Source: Ensifer adhaerens (GTDB lineage: Bacteria > Pseudomonadota > Alphaproteobacteria > Rhizobiales > Rhizobiaceae). From it: DNA of 64,000 nucleotides. The stretch spans positions 62,001-126,000 of the forward strand of contig NZ_PNFP01000005.1 in the NCBI RefSeq assembly GCF_002940685.1, read 5' to 3'. Under the pieces are notes generated by a model. The model did not search any database. It was not told the DNA's origin and worked only from the letters and a program-made list of their open reading frames with translations. Position numbers and translations under genes: made by a program. Of the stretch, positions 9,196 to 19,681 are shown piece by piece; the first letter of the stretch is position 1; every line of letters starts with the position of its first letter.

Positions 9196-9648
9196 CTAGC
9201 GCCTCTTCAAAAGCATCTGCGCGTTTTCGAATGGCAGACCCTCGTCGTCTTCCGACCGCCGCGACTGCTCTTCAAAGCCGAGGTTTTCGTAGAAGGCATA
9301 GGCTTGCGCGTTGGCGGTGTAGACCTCCAACCGGAGCTGCCCCTTCAGCTGCAGGGCGTGCGACGTCAGCAAGCGGCCGATGCCGGCACCCTGGTGTCGC
9401 GGCGACACGAACAGCCCGCCGATGAAATCGTCGAGCAGGCTGATGAACCCGGCCGGTTCGCCACCGCGCGTGGCAACCCAGGTCTCGGCGTTCGGCAGAT
9501 AGACGGTCTCGATCAGCAGGCGCTGCTCGCGCAGTCGCGCCTCACCGATAAATGCGTGGGCCGTCAGCGAGGCATCGAACCAGATGGCCGACAGTTCTTC
9601 CAGGTCCGCAGCCCGGTAGGCGCGGATCATCACATCCATATTTTTCAT
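9196..9648 (-). CDS. GNAT family N-acetyltransferase
   Basis: 150 residues from ATG 9648, with GGA a few bases upstream; a TTG at 9663 is a weaker alternative. The acetyl-CoA loop is seen in FVSPRHQGAGIGRLL (Q/RxxGxG/A), followed by LEVYTANAQAYAFYENLGFEE, the standard GNAT C-terminal half. The substrate is unknown. Upstream, a TTGACG-containing stretch may serve as promoter. Confidence 0.82.
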   Translation of the reverse strand: MKNMDVMIRAYRAADLEELSAIWFDASLTAHAFIGEARLREQRLLIETVYLPNAETWVATRGGEPAGFISLLDDFIGGLFVSPRHQGAGIGRLLTSHALQLKGQLRLEVYTANAQAYAFYENLGFEEQSRRSEDDEGLPFENAQMLLKRR

Positions 9649-9915
9649 GGTTTTTCCGTTCAATAGATATGCGTCAAGAGGGACGCCTGTTCGGCGCCTT
9701 GAACAACCGCGAATGCGGGTAAGTTTTCAGCCTCTGCGCATAAATCTCCTTCAACGGACAATCGGCCAATAGGCCCTTGTCGGGATGGCGTCAAGCGCCG
9801 GACCGGCTTGTTCGCGCCTCCTGCGGGTCCGGGCAGGCGGAACGGCCCGTTCCTTCACCCGTCCTCGTTCTAACCTCCGCAGTGGTAAACGGAGACCTCG
9901 CTTTCAGGATTGAGC

Positions 9916-10986
9916 TTACTGCGTCAGCGCGGCGTTGAGCCGGAATTCGAGCATCAGGTTGCGTTCGAGGATCGAGTGGTTGTCGTCGGAGACGACGATG
10001 ACGCGGACTTCGCCATCGGGCAGCACGACGACGTCGAGGCCCTCCATGTTGTCGATCTGGTAGCGCATGTCCGCCTGGAAGATGATCTCGCCATCGACCA
10101 CAGCACCGGGCTTGATGGTGTCGCCGGCAATCCGGCGGATCTGCATGCCGAGCCCCGAGCCGAAGGAAAAGCGCCGCTCCAGGAGAAGCAGGTCGCCGTT
10201 CGGCAGAAACGCACCATCGGTCGCCGCATAGGGGTCCTTGCGCACGACGCTGAATGCGCCGCGCTGCGGCCCGTCGAGAATGCCCGCGAGCAGATTGTCC
10301 GCCTTGTCAACGCTTCGCTCGGCAATCGCGATCATCGCGCCTGCAAGTGGGCTATCCTTGGGCGAAACGGCAATCGTCTCGATGCCGGCATTGTTGCGCA
10401 GCTCGCTGATTGGAAACGGCAGCGCCAGGCTGCCGATCGGGGTTGAACCGGCAAAACCCGGATCCGGATAGATGTCGATGCGATGGGCCTGCTCGTAGCT
10501 GACGACCGCCTGCCCATTGCGAAGCGCAAGTCCTTCCGAATCCACCTTCCATTTCGCCAGGCCGACATCGCCGTTGCGATCCGCCATCGGCGTGGCGGTC
10601 AGCTTGGTGATACCGGAAAGCCGCCCCTGCTCGTCGCGAGTCACCGCACCTTCCAGCCAGTGGCCGGTGTCCATGATGGCGACGAAAGACGTACCGTCTG
10701 GACGAAAACGGATCGCCGAAACGGCGCCGAACAGCGGGTTTGACGAGGTCATCTCCAGGCCGCCCAGAAACTCCAGGGCGCCAAATCGGGTGGCGCTGGA
10801 GCCGACCGCGAAATTGTTGATCTGGCGGCTGCGGATCGGCAGGTCTTCGCTAGCGGGAGCGGACCATGCCGGACAGGCCGAAACCAGGAGGAAAAGCGCT
10901 AGGAGTCCACGGCCAAGCATAAGGAGAAGTACCTTCAGGGGAGCGTCGGGAATGAGGCGGCGTGTGACCACAGGGAGCGCCACCAC
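9916..10986 (-). CDS. Esterase-like activity of phytase family protein
   Basis: 356 residues from GTG 10986. A start at ATG 10920 would begin directly with the signal peptide MLGRGLLALFLLVSACPAWS and may be the real one. The mature protein has the phytase-like beta-propeller pattern: LEFLGGLEMTS, GTSFVAIMDTGHWLEGAVTRD, DSEGLALRNG, NNAGIETIAVSPK and NMEGLDVVVLPDGEVRV. It is exported; hydrolytic activity is assumed from the family name and not established. No genetic partner is evident. Confidence 0.78.
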   Translation of the reverse strand: MVALPVVTRRLIPDAPLKVLLLMLGRGLLALFLLVSACPAWSAPASEDLPIRSRQINNFAVGSSATRFGALEFLGGLEMTSSNPLFGAVSAIRFRPDGTSFVAIMDTGHWLEGAVTRDEQGRLSGITKLTATPMADRNGDVGLAKWKVDSEGLALRNGQAVVSYEQAHRIDIYPDPGFAGSTPIGSLALPFPISELRNNAGIETIAVSPKDSPLAGAMIAIAERSVDKADNLLAGILDGPQRGAFSVVRKDPYAATDGAFLPNGDLLLLERRFSFGSGLGMQIRRIAGDTIKPGAVVDGEIIFQADMRYQIDNMEGLDVVVLPDGEVRVIVVSDDNHSILERNLMLEFRLNAALTQ

Positions 10987-11053
10987 GCATGGTAGCTTGG
11001 TAGACCGTAAAACTATGTCCGTAAATTGACTTCGCGTAGCAGCAATGCGTGCA

Positions 11054-11093
11054 GCCGCCGAATGGCGGCCCAGGGGCGGTTGAGGACCGCCCC
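11054..11093. terminator. Double hairpin downstream of cobT
   Basis: Two GC-rich hairpins: GCCGCC/GGCGGC (11054-11069) and GGGGCGGT/ACCGCCCC with loop TGAGG (11073-11093), the latter 11 bp after the cobT stop. There is no clear U-tract in the direction of cobT transcription, so termination efficiency is uncertain. Confidence 0.45.
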
Positions 11094-11104
11094 CGATCGA
11101 AGGA

Positions 11105-13000
11105 TCACCCGGCGCGGCGAAGGCGCGAGGAACCGCGGCGCTGGCTTTCGTCCTCGAAGAGCGCGGCCAGCTGCTCGGTCATCGCGCCCGCAAGTTCGTC
11201 GGCATCGACGATCGTAACGGCGCGACGATAGTAGCGCGTCACGTCGTGGCCGATGCCGATCGCCAGCAGTTCCACCGGCGAGCGGGTTTCGATCTGCTCG
11301 ATGACCGCGCGCAGGTGCCGCTCCAGATAGTTTCCGGGGTTAACCGAAAGCGTCGAGTCGTCGACCGGCGCACCGTCCGAGATCATCATCAGGATACGCC
11401 GCTGCTCGCGCCGCGCCATCAGTCGCTCATGGGCCCAGATCAGCGCCTCGCCGTCGATGTTCTCCTTGAGCAGGCCCTCGCGCATCATCAGGCCGAGATT
11501 GCGGCGTGCCCGGCGCCATGGCGCGTCGGCGGACTTGTAGACGATGTGGCGCAGGTCGTTGAGCCGGCCGGGTGCCTGCGGCTTGCCGCCGGCAAGCCAC
11601 TTTTCGCGCGACTGCCCGCCCTTCCAAGCCTTGGTGGTAAAGCCGAGGATCTCGACCTTGACGCCGCAACGCTCCAGCGTGCGCGCCAGGATGTCGGCGC
11701 AGGTGGCGGCAACGGTGATCGGACGGCCGCGCATGGAGCCGGAATTGTCGATCAGCAGCGTCACCACCGTATCGCGGAAGTTGGTATCCTTCTCCCGCTT
11801 GAAGGAGAGCGGCTGCATCGGATCGATGATGATGCGCTGAAGCCGCGCCGAGTCGAGATAACCCTCTTCGAGATCGAACTCCCAGGAACGGTTCTGTTGC
11901 GCCATCAGCCGGCGCTGCAGGCGGTTGGCAAGCCGGCCGACCGCGCCCTGGAGATGGGCGAGCTGCTTGTCGAGGAAGGCGCGCAGCCGATCGAGCTCGG
12001 CCTCGTCACACAGTTCTTCCGAGGCGATGGTTTCGTCGAACTCGCGGGTGAAGACGGCGTAGTCGACCTTCTCGTTGAAGTCGGCGAAGGGCTGGTTCGG
12101 ACGCTTGACCTCGCCGGGCGTTTCGCTGTCCTCGTCGCCTTCGTCCTGGAGATCGTCGTCGGAGATCTCCGCGCCGTCCATCTCGCCTTCTTCCATCTGC
12201 TCTTCGGCAGCCTGGTTTTCATCGGCGGGGGCAGCGTCGTCGCCGGCCTCCTCGTCGCTGGCGTTTTCGTCCTGCTCCTGGCTGCGCGGCTGGTCTTCGT
12301 CGGTCTCGCTCTCCTGCTCGTCCGGCTCGATGTCGTCGTCACCGTATTTCTCGGCGACTTCCATCGACGTCAGCATGTCGCGAACGACCCGGGCGAAGGC
12401 CTGCTGGTCGTTGATCGTCGACGACAGGTTCGCGATGTCGCCGGCAGCCTTGCCCTCGATGAACTCCCGCCAGAGGTCGAGCACCTTGCCGGCGGATGCC
12501 GGCGGCTTCTGGCCGGTGAGCTTTTCGCGCACCAGCAGCGCCACGGCCTCGCCGAGCGGCGCGTCCGCCTGGCGCTCGATCGTTGCGAAATTCGCCTTGG
12601 CGTATTTCTCTTCGAGCATGACGTTGAGGTTCTTGGCGACACCAGCCATGCGCAGCGCGCCGATCGCCTCGACGCGAGCCTGCTCCACCGCGTCGAAGAT
12701 CACGCGCGCGTCCGCCCCTTGCGGCGACATGGTCGCGTGAATGCGCGCATCGTGGCAGGCCTTGCGCAGCGCCATGCTGTCGCCGAGACCACGCGTGACG
12801 GCAAGCTCCTGCAGCGTCGGACGCTTGGAAAGCTCCGGCAGACGGATGCGCTCACCGGTCATGCCCGGCCGCTCGTTGGCGAAGGCGACTTCCACCTCGG
12901 CATCGCCCGCGATCGATCGGATGCAGCCGGAAAGCGCTCGTTTGAACGGTTCCGCAGCATTCTCGCGCGTGGTTGGCTTTGCCTTCGAATTCGAGCTCAC
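11105..13000 (-). CDS. cobT: Cobaltochelatase subunit CobT
   Basis: A 631-aa subunit of the aerobic, ATP-dependent cobaltochelatase (CobNST) that inserts cobalt into hydrogenobyrinic acid a,c-diamide. The middle (about residues 215-300) is extremely acidic, with Asp/Glu/Gln-rich runs typical of CobT. The C-terminal von Willebrand A domain carries the MIDAS motif [11 protein letters not shown]. It lies 107 bp downstream of cobS, with which it forms the AAA+ chaperone-like complex; the catalytic CobN is not in this window. GC-rich hairpins lie both before and after the gene. Confidence 0.95.
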   Translation of the reverse strand: MSSNSKAKPTTRENAAEPFKRALSGCIRSIAGDAEVEVAFANERPGMTGERIRLPELSKRPTLQELAVTRGLGDSMALRKACHDARIHATMSPQGADARVIFDAVEQARVEAIGALRMAGVAKNLNVMLEEKYAKANFATIERQADAPLGEAVALLVREKLTGQKPPASAGKVLDLWREFIEGKAAGDIANLSSTINDQQAFARVVRDMLTSMEVAEKYGDDDIEPDEQESETDEDQPRSQEQDENASDEEAGDDAAPADENQAAEEQMEEGEMDGAEISDDDLQDEGDEDSETPGEVKRPNQPFADFNEKVDYAVFTREFDETIASEELCDEAELDRLRAFLDKQLAHLQGAVGRLANRLQRRLMAQQNRSWEFDLEEGYLDSARLQRIIIDPMQPLSFKREKDTNFRDTVVTLLIDNSGSMRGRPITVAATCADILARTLERCGVKVEILGFTTKAWKGGQSREKWLAGGKPQAPGRLNDLRHIVYKSADAPWRRARRNLGLMMREGLLKENIDGEALIWAHERLMARREQRRILMMISDGAPVDDSTLSVNPGNYLERHLRAVIEQIETRSPVELLAIGIGHDVTRYYRRAVTIVDADELAGAMTEQLAALFEDESQRRGSSRLRRAG

Positions 13001-13107
13001 GACAGTTCCTTCTTCAGCCAGAGGCGACGGCGCCCCAGTGGGGCGTCATCCGGTTTGCCACAGCGTCATGGCCCGCCCTCCCCCGAAGGGGACGGCAGGC
13101 CGTGGGA

Positions 13108-14106
13108 TCAGGCGGTGGCTTCGAGCACGATGTTGGCAGCGCTTTCCTTCAGCTCGATGCCGAAGGCGCGCTGATAGTGCTCGGCGACCAGCGCCCGCTC
13201 CAGCTCGTCGCACTTGTTGAGGAAGGTCACGCGGAAGGCGAAGGCGATGTCGCCGAAGATATGGGCGTTTTCGGCCCAGGTGATGACCGTACGCGGGCTC
13301 ATCACGGTCGAAAGATCGCCATTGATGAAGGCTGCGCGCGTGAGGTCGGCGACGCGCACCATCTTGGAGACGGTCTCGCGGCCCTTGTCGGCAGTGAAGC
13401 CCTTGACCTTGGCGGCGACGATGTCGACTTCCTTGTCATGCGGCAGATAGTTCAGCGTGGTGACGATCGACCAGCGGTCCATCTGCGCCTGGTTGATCTG
13501 CTGCGTGCCGTGATAGAGGCCGGTGGTGTCGCCGAGGCCGACCGTGTTTGCGGTCGCAAACAGCCGGAAGGCCGGGTGCGGGCGGATGACGCGGCTCTGG
13601 TCGAGCAGCGTCAGGCGGCCGGAGGATTCGAGAACCCGCTGGATGACGAACATCACGTCCGGGCGGCCGGCGTCGTACTCGTCGAAGACAAGCGCAACGT
13701 TGTGCTGGTAGGCCCAGGGCAGGATGCCGTCCTTGAACTCGGTGACCTGCATGCCGTCCTTGACGACGATCGCATCCTTGCCGACGAGGTCGATACGGCT
13801 GACATGGCTATCGAGGTTGACGCGCACGCACGGCCAGTTGAGGCGGGCAGCGACCTGCTCAATATGGGTCGACTTGCCGGTGCCGTGATAGCCCGACACC
13901 ATCACGCGTCGGTTGTGGGCGAAGCCTGCGAGAATGGCGAGCGTCGTTTCGCGATCGAAGAGGTAGTCCGGATCGAGGTCCGGAACATAGGCGTCGCCCT
14001 TCGAATAGGCAGGAACGCGCAAATCCGTATCAATGCCGAAAACCTCCCGGACCGAGATCGTCGTGTCGGGGAGGTTCGAAATGTCGAGGTCAATCTTGCT
14101 CATCAT
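13108..14106 (-). CDS. cobS: Cobaltochelatase subunit CobS (AAA+ ATPase)
   Basis: 332 residues from ATG 14106, preceded by GGAGAC; a second ATG follows immediately at 14103. Walker A is GYHGTGKST and Walker B is ALVFDEYDA, with ATANT and [12 protein letters not shown] as later AAA+ motifs. CobS forms hexameric rings with CobT and hydrolyses ATP for cobalt insertion during adenosylcobalamin synthesis. It is upstream of cobT in the same direction, so a likely operon despite the 107-bp gap. Confidence 0.95.
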   Translation of the reverse strand: MMSKIDLDISNLPDTTISVREVFGIDTDLRVPAYSKGDAYVPDLDPDYLFDRETTLAILAGFAHNRRVMVSGYHGTGKSTHIEQVAARLNWPCVRVNLDSHVSRIDLVGKDAIVVKDGMQVTEFKDGILPWAYQHNVALVFDEYDAGRPDVMFVIQRVLESSGRLTLLDQSRVIRPHPAFRLFATANTVGLGDTTGLYHGTQQINQAQMDRWSIVTTLNYLPHDKEVDIVAAKVKGFTADKGRETVSKMVRVADLTRAAFINGDLSTVMSPRTVITWAENAHIFGDIAFAFRVTFLNKCDELERALVAEHYQRAFGIELKESAANIVLEATA

Positions 14107-14177
14107 GTCTCCAGAGCGGCCACCGGACGGCACCCGCGCATTCGCCTGCAAAAGTGCTTCTGTAATAATCCGCGTTG

Positions 14178-14804
14178 TTAGCAGAAACCAGCCTGTTTTA
14201 ACAATTGGTAGGCTTGAATAACGGCGCGAAAACGCTCTTCCGATCCTCTATCTCCGCCATTGGCATCGGGGTGATGCTTTTTGACGAGATCCTTGTAGGC
14301 CGCCTTGATGTCGGCAGCCGTCGCCGAGGCGCCAAGACCGAGCGTGTCGAAGGCCTTGGCTTCAAGTGTCTTCAGTTTGCGCTGGCGCGGTTCCGGACGG
14401 CCGGAACGGGCGCGCGCTTCGCTGACGAAGCCGAAGGGATCGCGCATGCGCGCCTGGGCGCCGGCGGAGCCGGAGCGCATCTGCGACTGAGTGGGGCCGT
14501 TCTTGGCGTTCTTGTTGACGCCGACGGTCCAGGTCGGCCGGTGGCCGGTGATCGCTTCCTTCTGGTAGCGCGCGACTTCGCTGTCGGAGAGACCGGAGAA
14601 AAAGTTGTAGCCCTTGTTGTATTCCTTCACGTGCTCGAAGCAGAACATGAAGTACTGCCCTTCGGCGTTGCGACCGACGGGCGCCCGGTGCACACCCTTC
14701 TGATCGCAACCGTCCCACTGACAGACGGGGGCCGCCGGCTCCGCCTGCGGCTCGACCTTGCGCCGGGTTCGAATGCGATCGAAGTATTTTGAATCGAGTC
14801 TCAT
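14178..14804 (-). CDS. J-domain (DnaJ-like) protein
   Basis: 208 residues from [16 protein letters not shown]; an in-frame ATG at 14813 adds three. The J-domain is at the C-terminus, with the HPD tripeptide in [18 protein letters not shown], rather than at the N-terminus. The N-terminal half holds cysteines in [16 protein letters not shown] and [14 protein letters not shown], a possible small metal site. It should stimulate a DnaK-type ATPase, client unknown. It is adjacent to cobS and divergent from bolA, as in related rhizobia. Confidence 0.85.
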   Translation of the reverse strand: MRLDSKYFDRIRTRRKVEPQAEPAAPVCQWDGCDQKGVHRAPVGRNAEGQYFMFCFEHVKEYNKGYNFFSGLSDSEVARYQKEAITGHRPTWTVGVNKNAKNGPTQSQMRSGSAGAQARMRDPFGFVSEARARSGRPEPRQRKLKTLEAKAFDTLGLGASATAADIKAAYKDLVKKHHPDANGGDRGSEERFRAVIQAYQLLKQAGFC

Positions 14805-14961
14805 GGCGCTCATTATGGGGTTTGGCCGAGGCCACAACAAGAATTGACAAAGCGGAATGTTGCTGGCTTTGTGCGGGCATTTTGCGCCGCCCAGCCAGCG
14901 ATTGCCAGGTTCTCAAGAACTGCGAGGGGGCGCCAAGCAAACAGCAAAATGGGACGGAAGA

Positions 14962-15243
14962 ATGTCGCTCACGGACACGATCGAAAAGAAGCTGATCGAG
15001 GCCTTCCATCCGGAGAGACTGGCCGTCATCAACGAGAGCCACATGCATGCCGGCCATCAGCCGGGCTTCGATGGCAGTGGCGAGTCGCATTTGCGCGTTC
15101 GCATCGTTTCGAGCGCGTTCACGGGCATGAGCCGGGTCGCCCGGCACCGCGCCATCAACGACCTCCTGAAGCCCGAACTCGACGCGGGCCTGCATGCGCT
15201 CGCTGTCGAGGCCACAGCCCCCGGCGAGCCTACCCGCTGGTAG
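14962..15243 (+). CDS. bolA: BolA family protein
   Basis: A 93-aa BolA-fold protein starting MSLTDTIEKKLIEAF. It includes the conserved INESHMHAGHQPG loop with histidines used to bind shared [2Fe-2S] clusters with monothiol glutaredoxins, and the class II KH-like FTGMSRVARHRAIN helix. The likely role is Fe-S/iron homeostasis or stress regulation. An SD-like GGACGGAAG precedes the ATG. It converges with the CorC-like gene. Confidence 0.9.
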   Translation: MSLTDTIEKKLIEAFHPERLAVINESHMHAGHQPGFDGSGESHLRVRIVSSAFTGMSRVARHRAINDLLKPELDAGLHALAVEATAPGEPTRW

Positions 15244-15258
15244 CAGCCGTCGCGGCAA

Positions 15259-16566
15259 TCAGGCCGGCGGGGCGCCCTCTTCCGCCGGGCGGATGCGCAG
15301 CTTGGTGATGCGGTTCTTCACCCGCTTCATCACGATGAAGCGCTTGCCGTGGAAGGTGAAGGCCTGACGCTCCTCCGGGATACTCTTGGATTCGTGGATC
15401 ACGAGACCCGCGACCGTCGTCGCCTCCTCGTCGGGCAGCGACCAGTCGAGCGCGCGATTGAGGTCGCGGATCGGCACCGAACCGTCGACGACGATCGAGC
15501 CGTCAGCCTCCTGCCTGACGCCCTGAATGTCGAGGTCGTGCTCGTCGGCAATGTCGCCGACGATCTCTTCCAGAATATCCTCCAGCGTCACAAGGCCCTG
15601 AACCTGGCCATATTCGTCGACCACGATCGCCAGATGCAGCTTGCGGCGGAGAAACGCGTTCAACTGGTCCTTGAGATTGGTCGTATCGGGCACGAACCAG
15701 GGCTTCTGCGCGATCCTGACGATATCGAGGTTCTCAGGCTCGACATTCGGCTCCGCGAGCGCGCGCAAAAGATCCTTGGAATGTACGACGCCGATGATGT
15801 TGTCGGTCGAGCCGCGCCACAGCGGCAGCCGCGTGAACGGGCTTTCAAGGATGTCGCGCACACAGCTCTCGGGCGGTTCGTCGGCATTGATCGCCCGCAT
15901 GCTCGTGCGGTGGATCATGATGTCGGAAATTTCGAGCTCGCCGAGATCGAGCACGCCGCCCAGCCGGTCGCGATCCGCCTTGATCACCGAGCCCTCGCGA
16001 TGAAGCAGGTCCACGGCGCCGCGCAGTTCCTCATGCGCCGACAGCATCGACATGTCGGCGGCAAGATTGACGCCGAAGAGATTGAGGATACGCCGCACGA
16101 TGCCGTTGACGAGGCTCGAAACCGGGCCGACGACCGCGACGAAGGGCCGGACGAGCGGCGCGACGGCAATCGCGAACCGGTCGGGCGAGGCAATCGCCCA
16201 GCTTTTCGGCAGCACCTCCGAGAAGATGACGAGCAGCACGGTCATGGCGAGCGTTGCGATCGCAACGCCGCTGTCGCCGAAGAGGCCGATCAAGAGGCTC
16301 GTCGTCAGCGACGACGCGAGAATGTTGACGAGATTGTTGCCGATCAAGAGCGTGCCGATCAGCCGGTCTCGCCGCTCGATCAACCGGTTGACGATACCCG
16401 CCCGCTCCTCGCCGTTGTTTTCGAGCGTGTGCATGCGCGAGCGCGAGGCGGCCGTCAGCGCCGTCTCCGAGCCCGAGAAGAAGGCCGACAGCAGCAGCAG
16501 GCAGAAGACCGAGAGGATCGACAGCCAGTACTCCGCCAGAAAGGCAATGAAGGCTTCGCCGGTCAT
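15259..16566 (-). CDS. HlyC/CorC family transporter: DUF21, two CBS domains, CorC domain
   Basis: A 435-aa inner-membrane protein. The N-terminal DUF21/CNNM domain (about residues 10-195) has several membrane segments, including FCLLLLSAFFSGSETALTAAS. Paired CBS domains follow (ISDIMIHRTSMRAI..., then FVPDTTNLKDQLNAF and VVDEYGQVQGLVTLEDILE), and a C-terminal CorC_HlyC domain. Family members are linked to Mg2+/Co2+ efflux or homeostasis. Its ATG overlaps the aroB stop by 4 bp, so it is translationally coupled to aroK-aroB. Confidence 0.87.
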   Translation of the reverse strand: MTGEAFIAFLAEYWLSILSVFCLLLLSAFFSGSETALTAASRSRMHTLENNGEERAGIVNRLIERRDRLIGTLLIGNNLVNILASSLTTSLLIGLFGDSGVAIATLAMTVLLVIFSEVLPKSWAIASPDRFAIAVAPLVRPFVAVVGPVSSLVNGIVRRILNLFGVNLAADMSMLSAHEELRGAVDLLHREGSVIKADRDRLGGVLDLGELEISDIMIHRTSMRAINADEPPESCVRDILESPFTRLPLWRGSTDNIIGVVHSKDLLRALAEPNVEPENLDIVRIAQKPWFVPDTTNLKDQLNAFLRRKLHLAIVVDEYGQVQGLVTLEDILEEIVGDIADEHDLDIQGVRQEADGSIVVDGSVPIRDLNRALDWSLPDEEATTVAGLVIHESKSIPEERQAFTFHGKRFIVMKRVKNRITKLRIRPAEEGAPPA

Positions 16567-17696
16567 TGCGGGTGTTTTTCCCTCAGGAAGCTTAAGACCT
16601 CCGACGCCGGCACGTCGTCGGCAACGAAGGATTGCCCGACGCCCTTCGTCAGGATGAAGGTGAGCTTGCCGCCCTTGACCTTCTTGTCCTGAGCGATCGC
16701 GTCCATCAGCCGTTCGGCCGGCGGCAGGGTGCCGGGAATTTCCGACATGCGGGTTGGCAGGCCCACGGCCTTCAGATGCGCTTCGACGCGGGTCGCGTCG
16801 TCGGCGCTTGCAAGGTTCATGCGCGTCGAGAACTGGTGCGCCAGCACCATGCCGATCGCGACGCCCTCGCCGTGCACAAGCCGGGCGCTGTCGTATTCGG
16901 TCGCCGCTTCCAGCGCGTGGCCGAAGGTGTGGCCGAGATTGAGCAGCGCCCGCAGACCATTCTCGCGCTCGTCCGCGGCGACCACATCCGCCTTGGCCTG
17001 GCAGCTGACGGCAATCGCCTCGATGCGGGCAGCTCCACCGGCGAACACGGCCTGCCAGTTCTTCTCAAGCCAGGCGAAAAAGTCAGGCTTGTCGATCAGC
17101 CCATATTTGGCAACCTCGGCATAACCGGCGCGAAACTCGCGCTCACTCAGCGTATCGAGCACGTCGGTATCGGCAAGCACCAGGTCCGGCTGGTGGAAGA
17201 CGCCGATCAGGTTCTTGCCGTGCGGCGAATTGATGCCGGTCTTGCCGCCGACGGAGGAATCGACCTGGGCCAGGAGCGAGGTCGGGATCTGGATGAAGCG
17301 CGAGCCGCGACGCACGATGCCGGCGGCAAAGCCGGTGAGATCGCCGATGACGCCGCCGCCAAGCGCGATCACCGCATCGTTGCGCTCGATGTGGGCGCCA
17401 AGCACCGTTTCGCAGACCGGGATCAGGTGCTCGAAGCTCTTGGTCTTCTCGCCGGCGGGAAGCACCAGCGACACGGCGTCGATATCGCGCGCCTTGAGGC
17501 TCGCCATCAGCGGCTCGAGATAGCGCGGCGCCACGTTCTCGTCGGTAATCACGGCCATCCTGCGCCCCTTGAGACGCGCCGCGATCTCCTCACCGGCCGC
17601 AGCGATCAGCCCGGGGCCGATGAGGATATCGTAGGAACGGTCACCGAGGTCGACGCGGACTTTGCGTTCGGCGGCAGGCATCGCATGGCTATTCAT
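16563..17696 (-). CDS. aroB: 3-dehydroquinate synthase
   Basis: A 377-aa NAD- and zinc-dependent enzyme converting DAHP to 3-dehydroquinate in the shikimate pathway. Characteristic segments are IALGGGVIGDLTGFAAG, PTSLLAQVDSSVGGKTGIN and NLGHTFGHALE, which supply nucleotide- and metal-binding residues. An internal ATG at 17681 (MPAAERK) is possible. It overlaps the aroK 3' end by 8 bp and is followed by the coupled CorC-like gene. Confidence 0.95.
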   Translation of the reverse strand: MNSHAMPAAERKVRVDLGDRSYDILIGPGLIAAAGEEIAARLKGRRMAVITDENVAPRYLEPLMASLKARDIDAVSLVLPAGEKTKSFEHLIPVCETVLGAHIERNDAVIALGGGVIGDLTGFAAGIVRRGSRFIQIPTSLLAQVDSSVGGKTGINSPHGKNLIGVFHQPDLVLADTDVLDTLSEREFRAGYAEVAKYGLIDKPDFFAWLEKNWQAVFAGGAARIEAIAVSCQAKADVVAADERENGLRALLNLGHTFGHALEAATEYDSARLVHGEGVAIGMVLAHQFSTRMNLASADDATRVEAHLKAVGLPTRMSEIPGTLPPAERLMDAIAQDKKVKGGKLTFILTKGVGQSFVADDVPASEVLSFLREKHPQ

Positions 17697-18279
17697 GGTT
17701 CTTCTTGTCCTGGTAGTCGATGACGGCGGTCAGAACGTCTTCCACCATCGTCTCTTTCCTCACATCGCGCGACAACACCGTCAGGTCGGCTTCGGCATAG
17801 ATCGGATAGCGCGCGTTCATCAGGTTTTCGAGCGTCTGCCTGGGATTTTCCGTCTTCAGCAGCGGCCGGGTGTCGCGCTTGTTGACCCGCTCCCACAGCA
17901 CATCGAGTTCGGCATTGAGCCAGACCGTCAGGCCGCCCTTCTTGATCTGGCGGCGCGATCGCTCGTTGATATAGGCGCCCCCACCGGTCGAGACCACGCG
18001 CGGCCCGCTGCGCAAGAGCCGTTTCAGCACCCGCGTCTCCAGCGCGCGGAACTCCTCTTCGCCGTAGCGGGCAAAGAGATCGCTGATCGTCATGCGCGAC
18101 ACGCGCTCGATCTCGTGGTCGGAATCGACGAAGGGAACGCCAAGCGCCTGGGCCGTCAAGCGGCCGATGACCGACTTGCCGGCCCCCATCAGGCCGATGA
18201 ACACGAGATTGCGTTTACCGAGTACAAGCTTCGCCCGCTCGGCAAGCGTTGCGGAAACCGGTTCGATCACGTCGTTCAT
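17689..18279 (-). CDS. aroK: Shikimate kinase
   Basis: 196 residues from MNDVIEPVSATLAERAK. It phosphorylates shikimate at the 3-OH. P-loop GLMGAGKSV, shikimate-binding DSDHEIE and STGGGAY, and lid-region RDTRPLL are all present. It is first in the aroK-aroB-CorC operon and overlaps aroB. The N-terminus is about 25 residues longer than in E. coli AroK, usual in rhizobia. Confidence 0.94.
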   Translation of the reverse strand: MNDVIEPVSATLAERAKLVLGKRNLVFIGLMGAGKSVIGRLTAQALGVPFVDSDHEIERVSRMTISDLFARYGEEEFRALETRVLKRLLRSGPRVVSTGGGAYINERSRRQIKKGGLTVWLNAELDVLWERVNKRDTRPLLKTENPRQTLENLMNARYPIYAEADLTVLSRDVRKETMVEDVLTAVIDYQDKKNHE

Positions 18280-18514
18280 TGGACTTCTTATTCCCCATTC
18301 CCTTTCGGTATCGACAAATCGGGGTGTAGCGTCAAGTCGTCGCGCGCGTCCGCTCACGGTTCTTGAACTCGGCCGAGGCGGCGTTCATATAGGTCTTGCA
18401 CCCGCCATGGCGTCGCGCGCGCATTCGAGCGCCCGCAACGCACTGGCCGTTTGAACGCCTGCATGTATCCTTGCGCCTGCCTTGATCGACGCGGCACATG
18501 CAGAGGAGATTGAA

Positions 18515-18664
18515 ATGCCGACCCTTTTCCGGTTCCTGTTCTTCTGCGCCGTAATCGCCGGGATAGTTTACGGCACGATGGTATCCCTCGTCACCTTCGT
18601 CGAACCGACGGAGCGGGACGTGACCGTTAAGATTCCGTCGGAACGGGTGAACAAGACCCAATGA
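18515..18664 (+). CDS. Small single-pass membrane protein coupled to xerD
   Basis: A 49-aa product, [20 protein letters not shown] at the start, i.e. one N-terminal membrane helix followed by a short polar tail ending SERVNKTQ. A strong SD (GAGGAG, 18503-18508) precedes the ATG, and the TGA overlaps the xerD ATG (ATGA). Clean SD and coupling argue it is real. Function unknown. Confidence 0.7.
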   Translation: MPTLFRFLFFCAVIAGIVYGTMVSLVTFVEPTERDVTVKIPSERVNKTQ

Positions 18665-19617
18665 GCGATCTTTCCGCAGCCCATGTCGAAGCCTTCCTCG
18701 AAATGATGAGCGCCGAACGGGGGGCCGCGGTCAACACGCTGCAATCCTACGAGCGCGACCTCGAGGACGCCACTTCCCATCTGCGCACGCTCGGCACCGG
18801 ATTGACGGCGGCAACATCGGACGATCTTCGCGCCTATCTTTCCCACCTCTCCGGCCAGGGCTTCAAGCCCTCCTCGCAGGCAAGACGCCTTTCGGCACTT
18901 CGGCAGTTCTACAAGTTCCTCTATGCCGAAGGCATGCGCGGCGACGACCCGACCGGCATTCTCGACGCACCGAAGAAAGGGCGCAGCCTGCCAAAGACGC
19001 TGAGCGTCGACGACGTTTCGCGCCTGATCGGACAGGCCGAGACCGAAGCCGCAGCCGGCGGAGCGGACCGGCTGGCCAAGTTGCGCATGCATGCGCTGAT
19101 CGAACTGCTCTACGCCACTGGCATGCGCGTCAGCGAACTCGTTTCGCTGCCGGCCAGCGTGCTTCAACAAAACGGTCGCTTCCTCGTCATTCGCGGCAAG
19201 GGCAACAAGGACAGGCTCGTGCCGCTGTCGCAGGCGGCCATCCGGGCGATGCGGTCCTATGGCGAGGCGCTCGCCGACGAGATGGCACGCGAGGAAAGCG
19301 GCAACCGTGAGAGCCCGTGGCTCTTTCCCTCCTCGAGCAAGCAGGGCTTCCTGCCGCGCCAGGTCTTTGCCCGGGACCTGAAATCGCTTGCCGCGCGCGC
19401 CGGCATCCGCGTCGCCACGATCTCCCCGCACGTGCTCAGGCACGCATTCGCCAGCCATCTGCTCGCCAACGGCGCCGACCTTCGCGCCGTGCAGGAACTG
19501 CTGGGGCATTCGGACATTTCAACGACACAAATCTATACACATGTGCTCGAAGAACGGCTGCACAACCTGGTGCAAAACCATCACCCTCTTGCCAAACAGG
19601 CGAAAAAACAGGATTAG
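18661..19617 (+). CDS. xerD: Site-specific tyrosine recombinase XerD
   Basis: A 318-aa tyrosine recombinase that with XerC resolves chromosome dimers at dif under FtsK control. The N-terminal SAM-like domain ([20 protein letters not shown]) precedes the catalytic domain. Catalytic residues are seen in TGMRVSEL (Arg I), GKGNKDR (Lys), [12 protein letters not shown] (HxxR) and [14 protein letters not shown] (nucleophilic Tyr). Its housekeeping context (small membrane gene, accA) argues against a phage integrase. Confidence 0.93.
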   Translation: MSDLSAAHVEAFLEMMSAERGAAVNTLQSYERDLEDATSHLRTLGTGLTAATSDDLRAYLSHLSGQGFKPSSQARRLSALRQFYKFLYAEGMRGDDPTGILDAPKKGRSLPKTLSVDDVSRLIGQAETEAAAGGADRLAKLRMHALIELLYATGMRVSELVSLPASVLQQNGRFLVIRGKGNKDRLVPLSQAAIRAMRSYGEALADEMAREESGNRESPWLFPSSSKQGFLPRQVFARDLKSLAARAGIRVATISPHVLRHAFASHLLANGADLRAVQELLGHSDISTTQIYTHVLEERLHNLVQNHHPLAKQAKKQD

Positions 19618-19681
19618 GACCGCCGGGCAGGCTGGTTTCGGCCCGCAGACCCTTGTCGCAAAATGATCGGAAACGCATCTC

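Noticed and set aside
11246-13174. 642-codon plus-strand frame
   Set aside because: Antisense of cobT; the minus-strand reading has a VWA domain with MIDAS motif and is clearly the gene.
18661-19617. Phage or element integrase
   Set aside because: Tyrosine recombinase has XerD features and sits among housekeeping genes (accA, aro operon opposite) without att repeats or phage genes.
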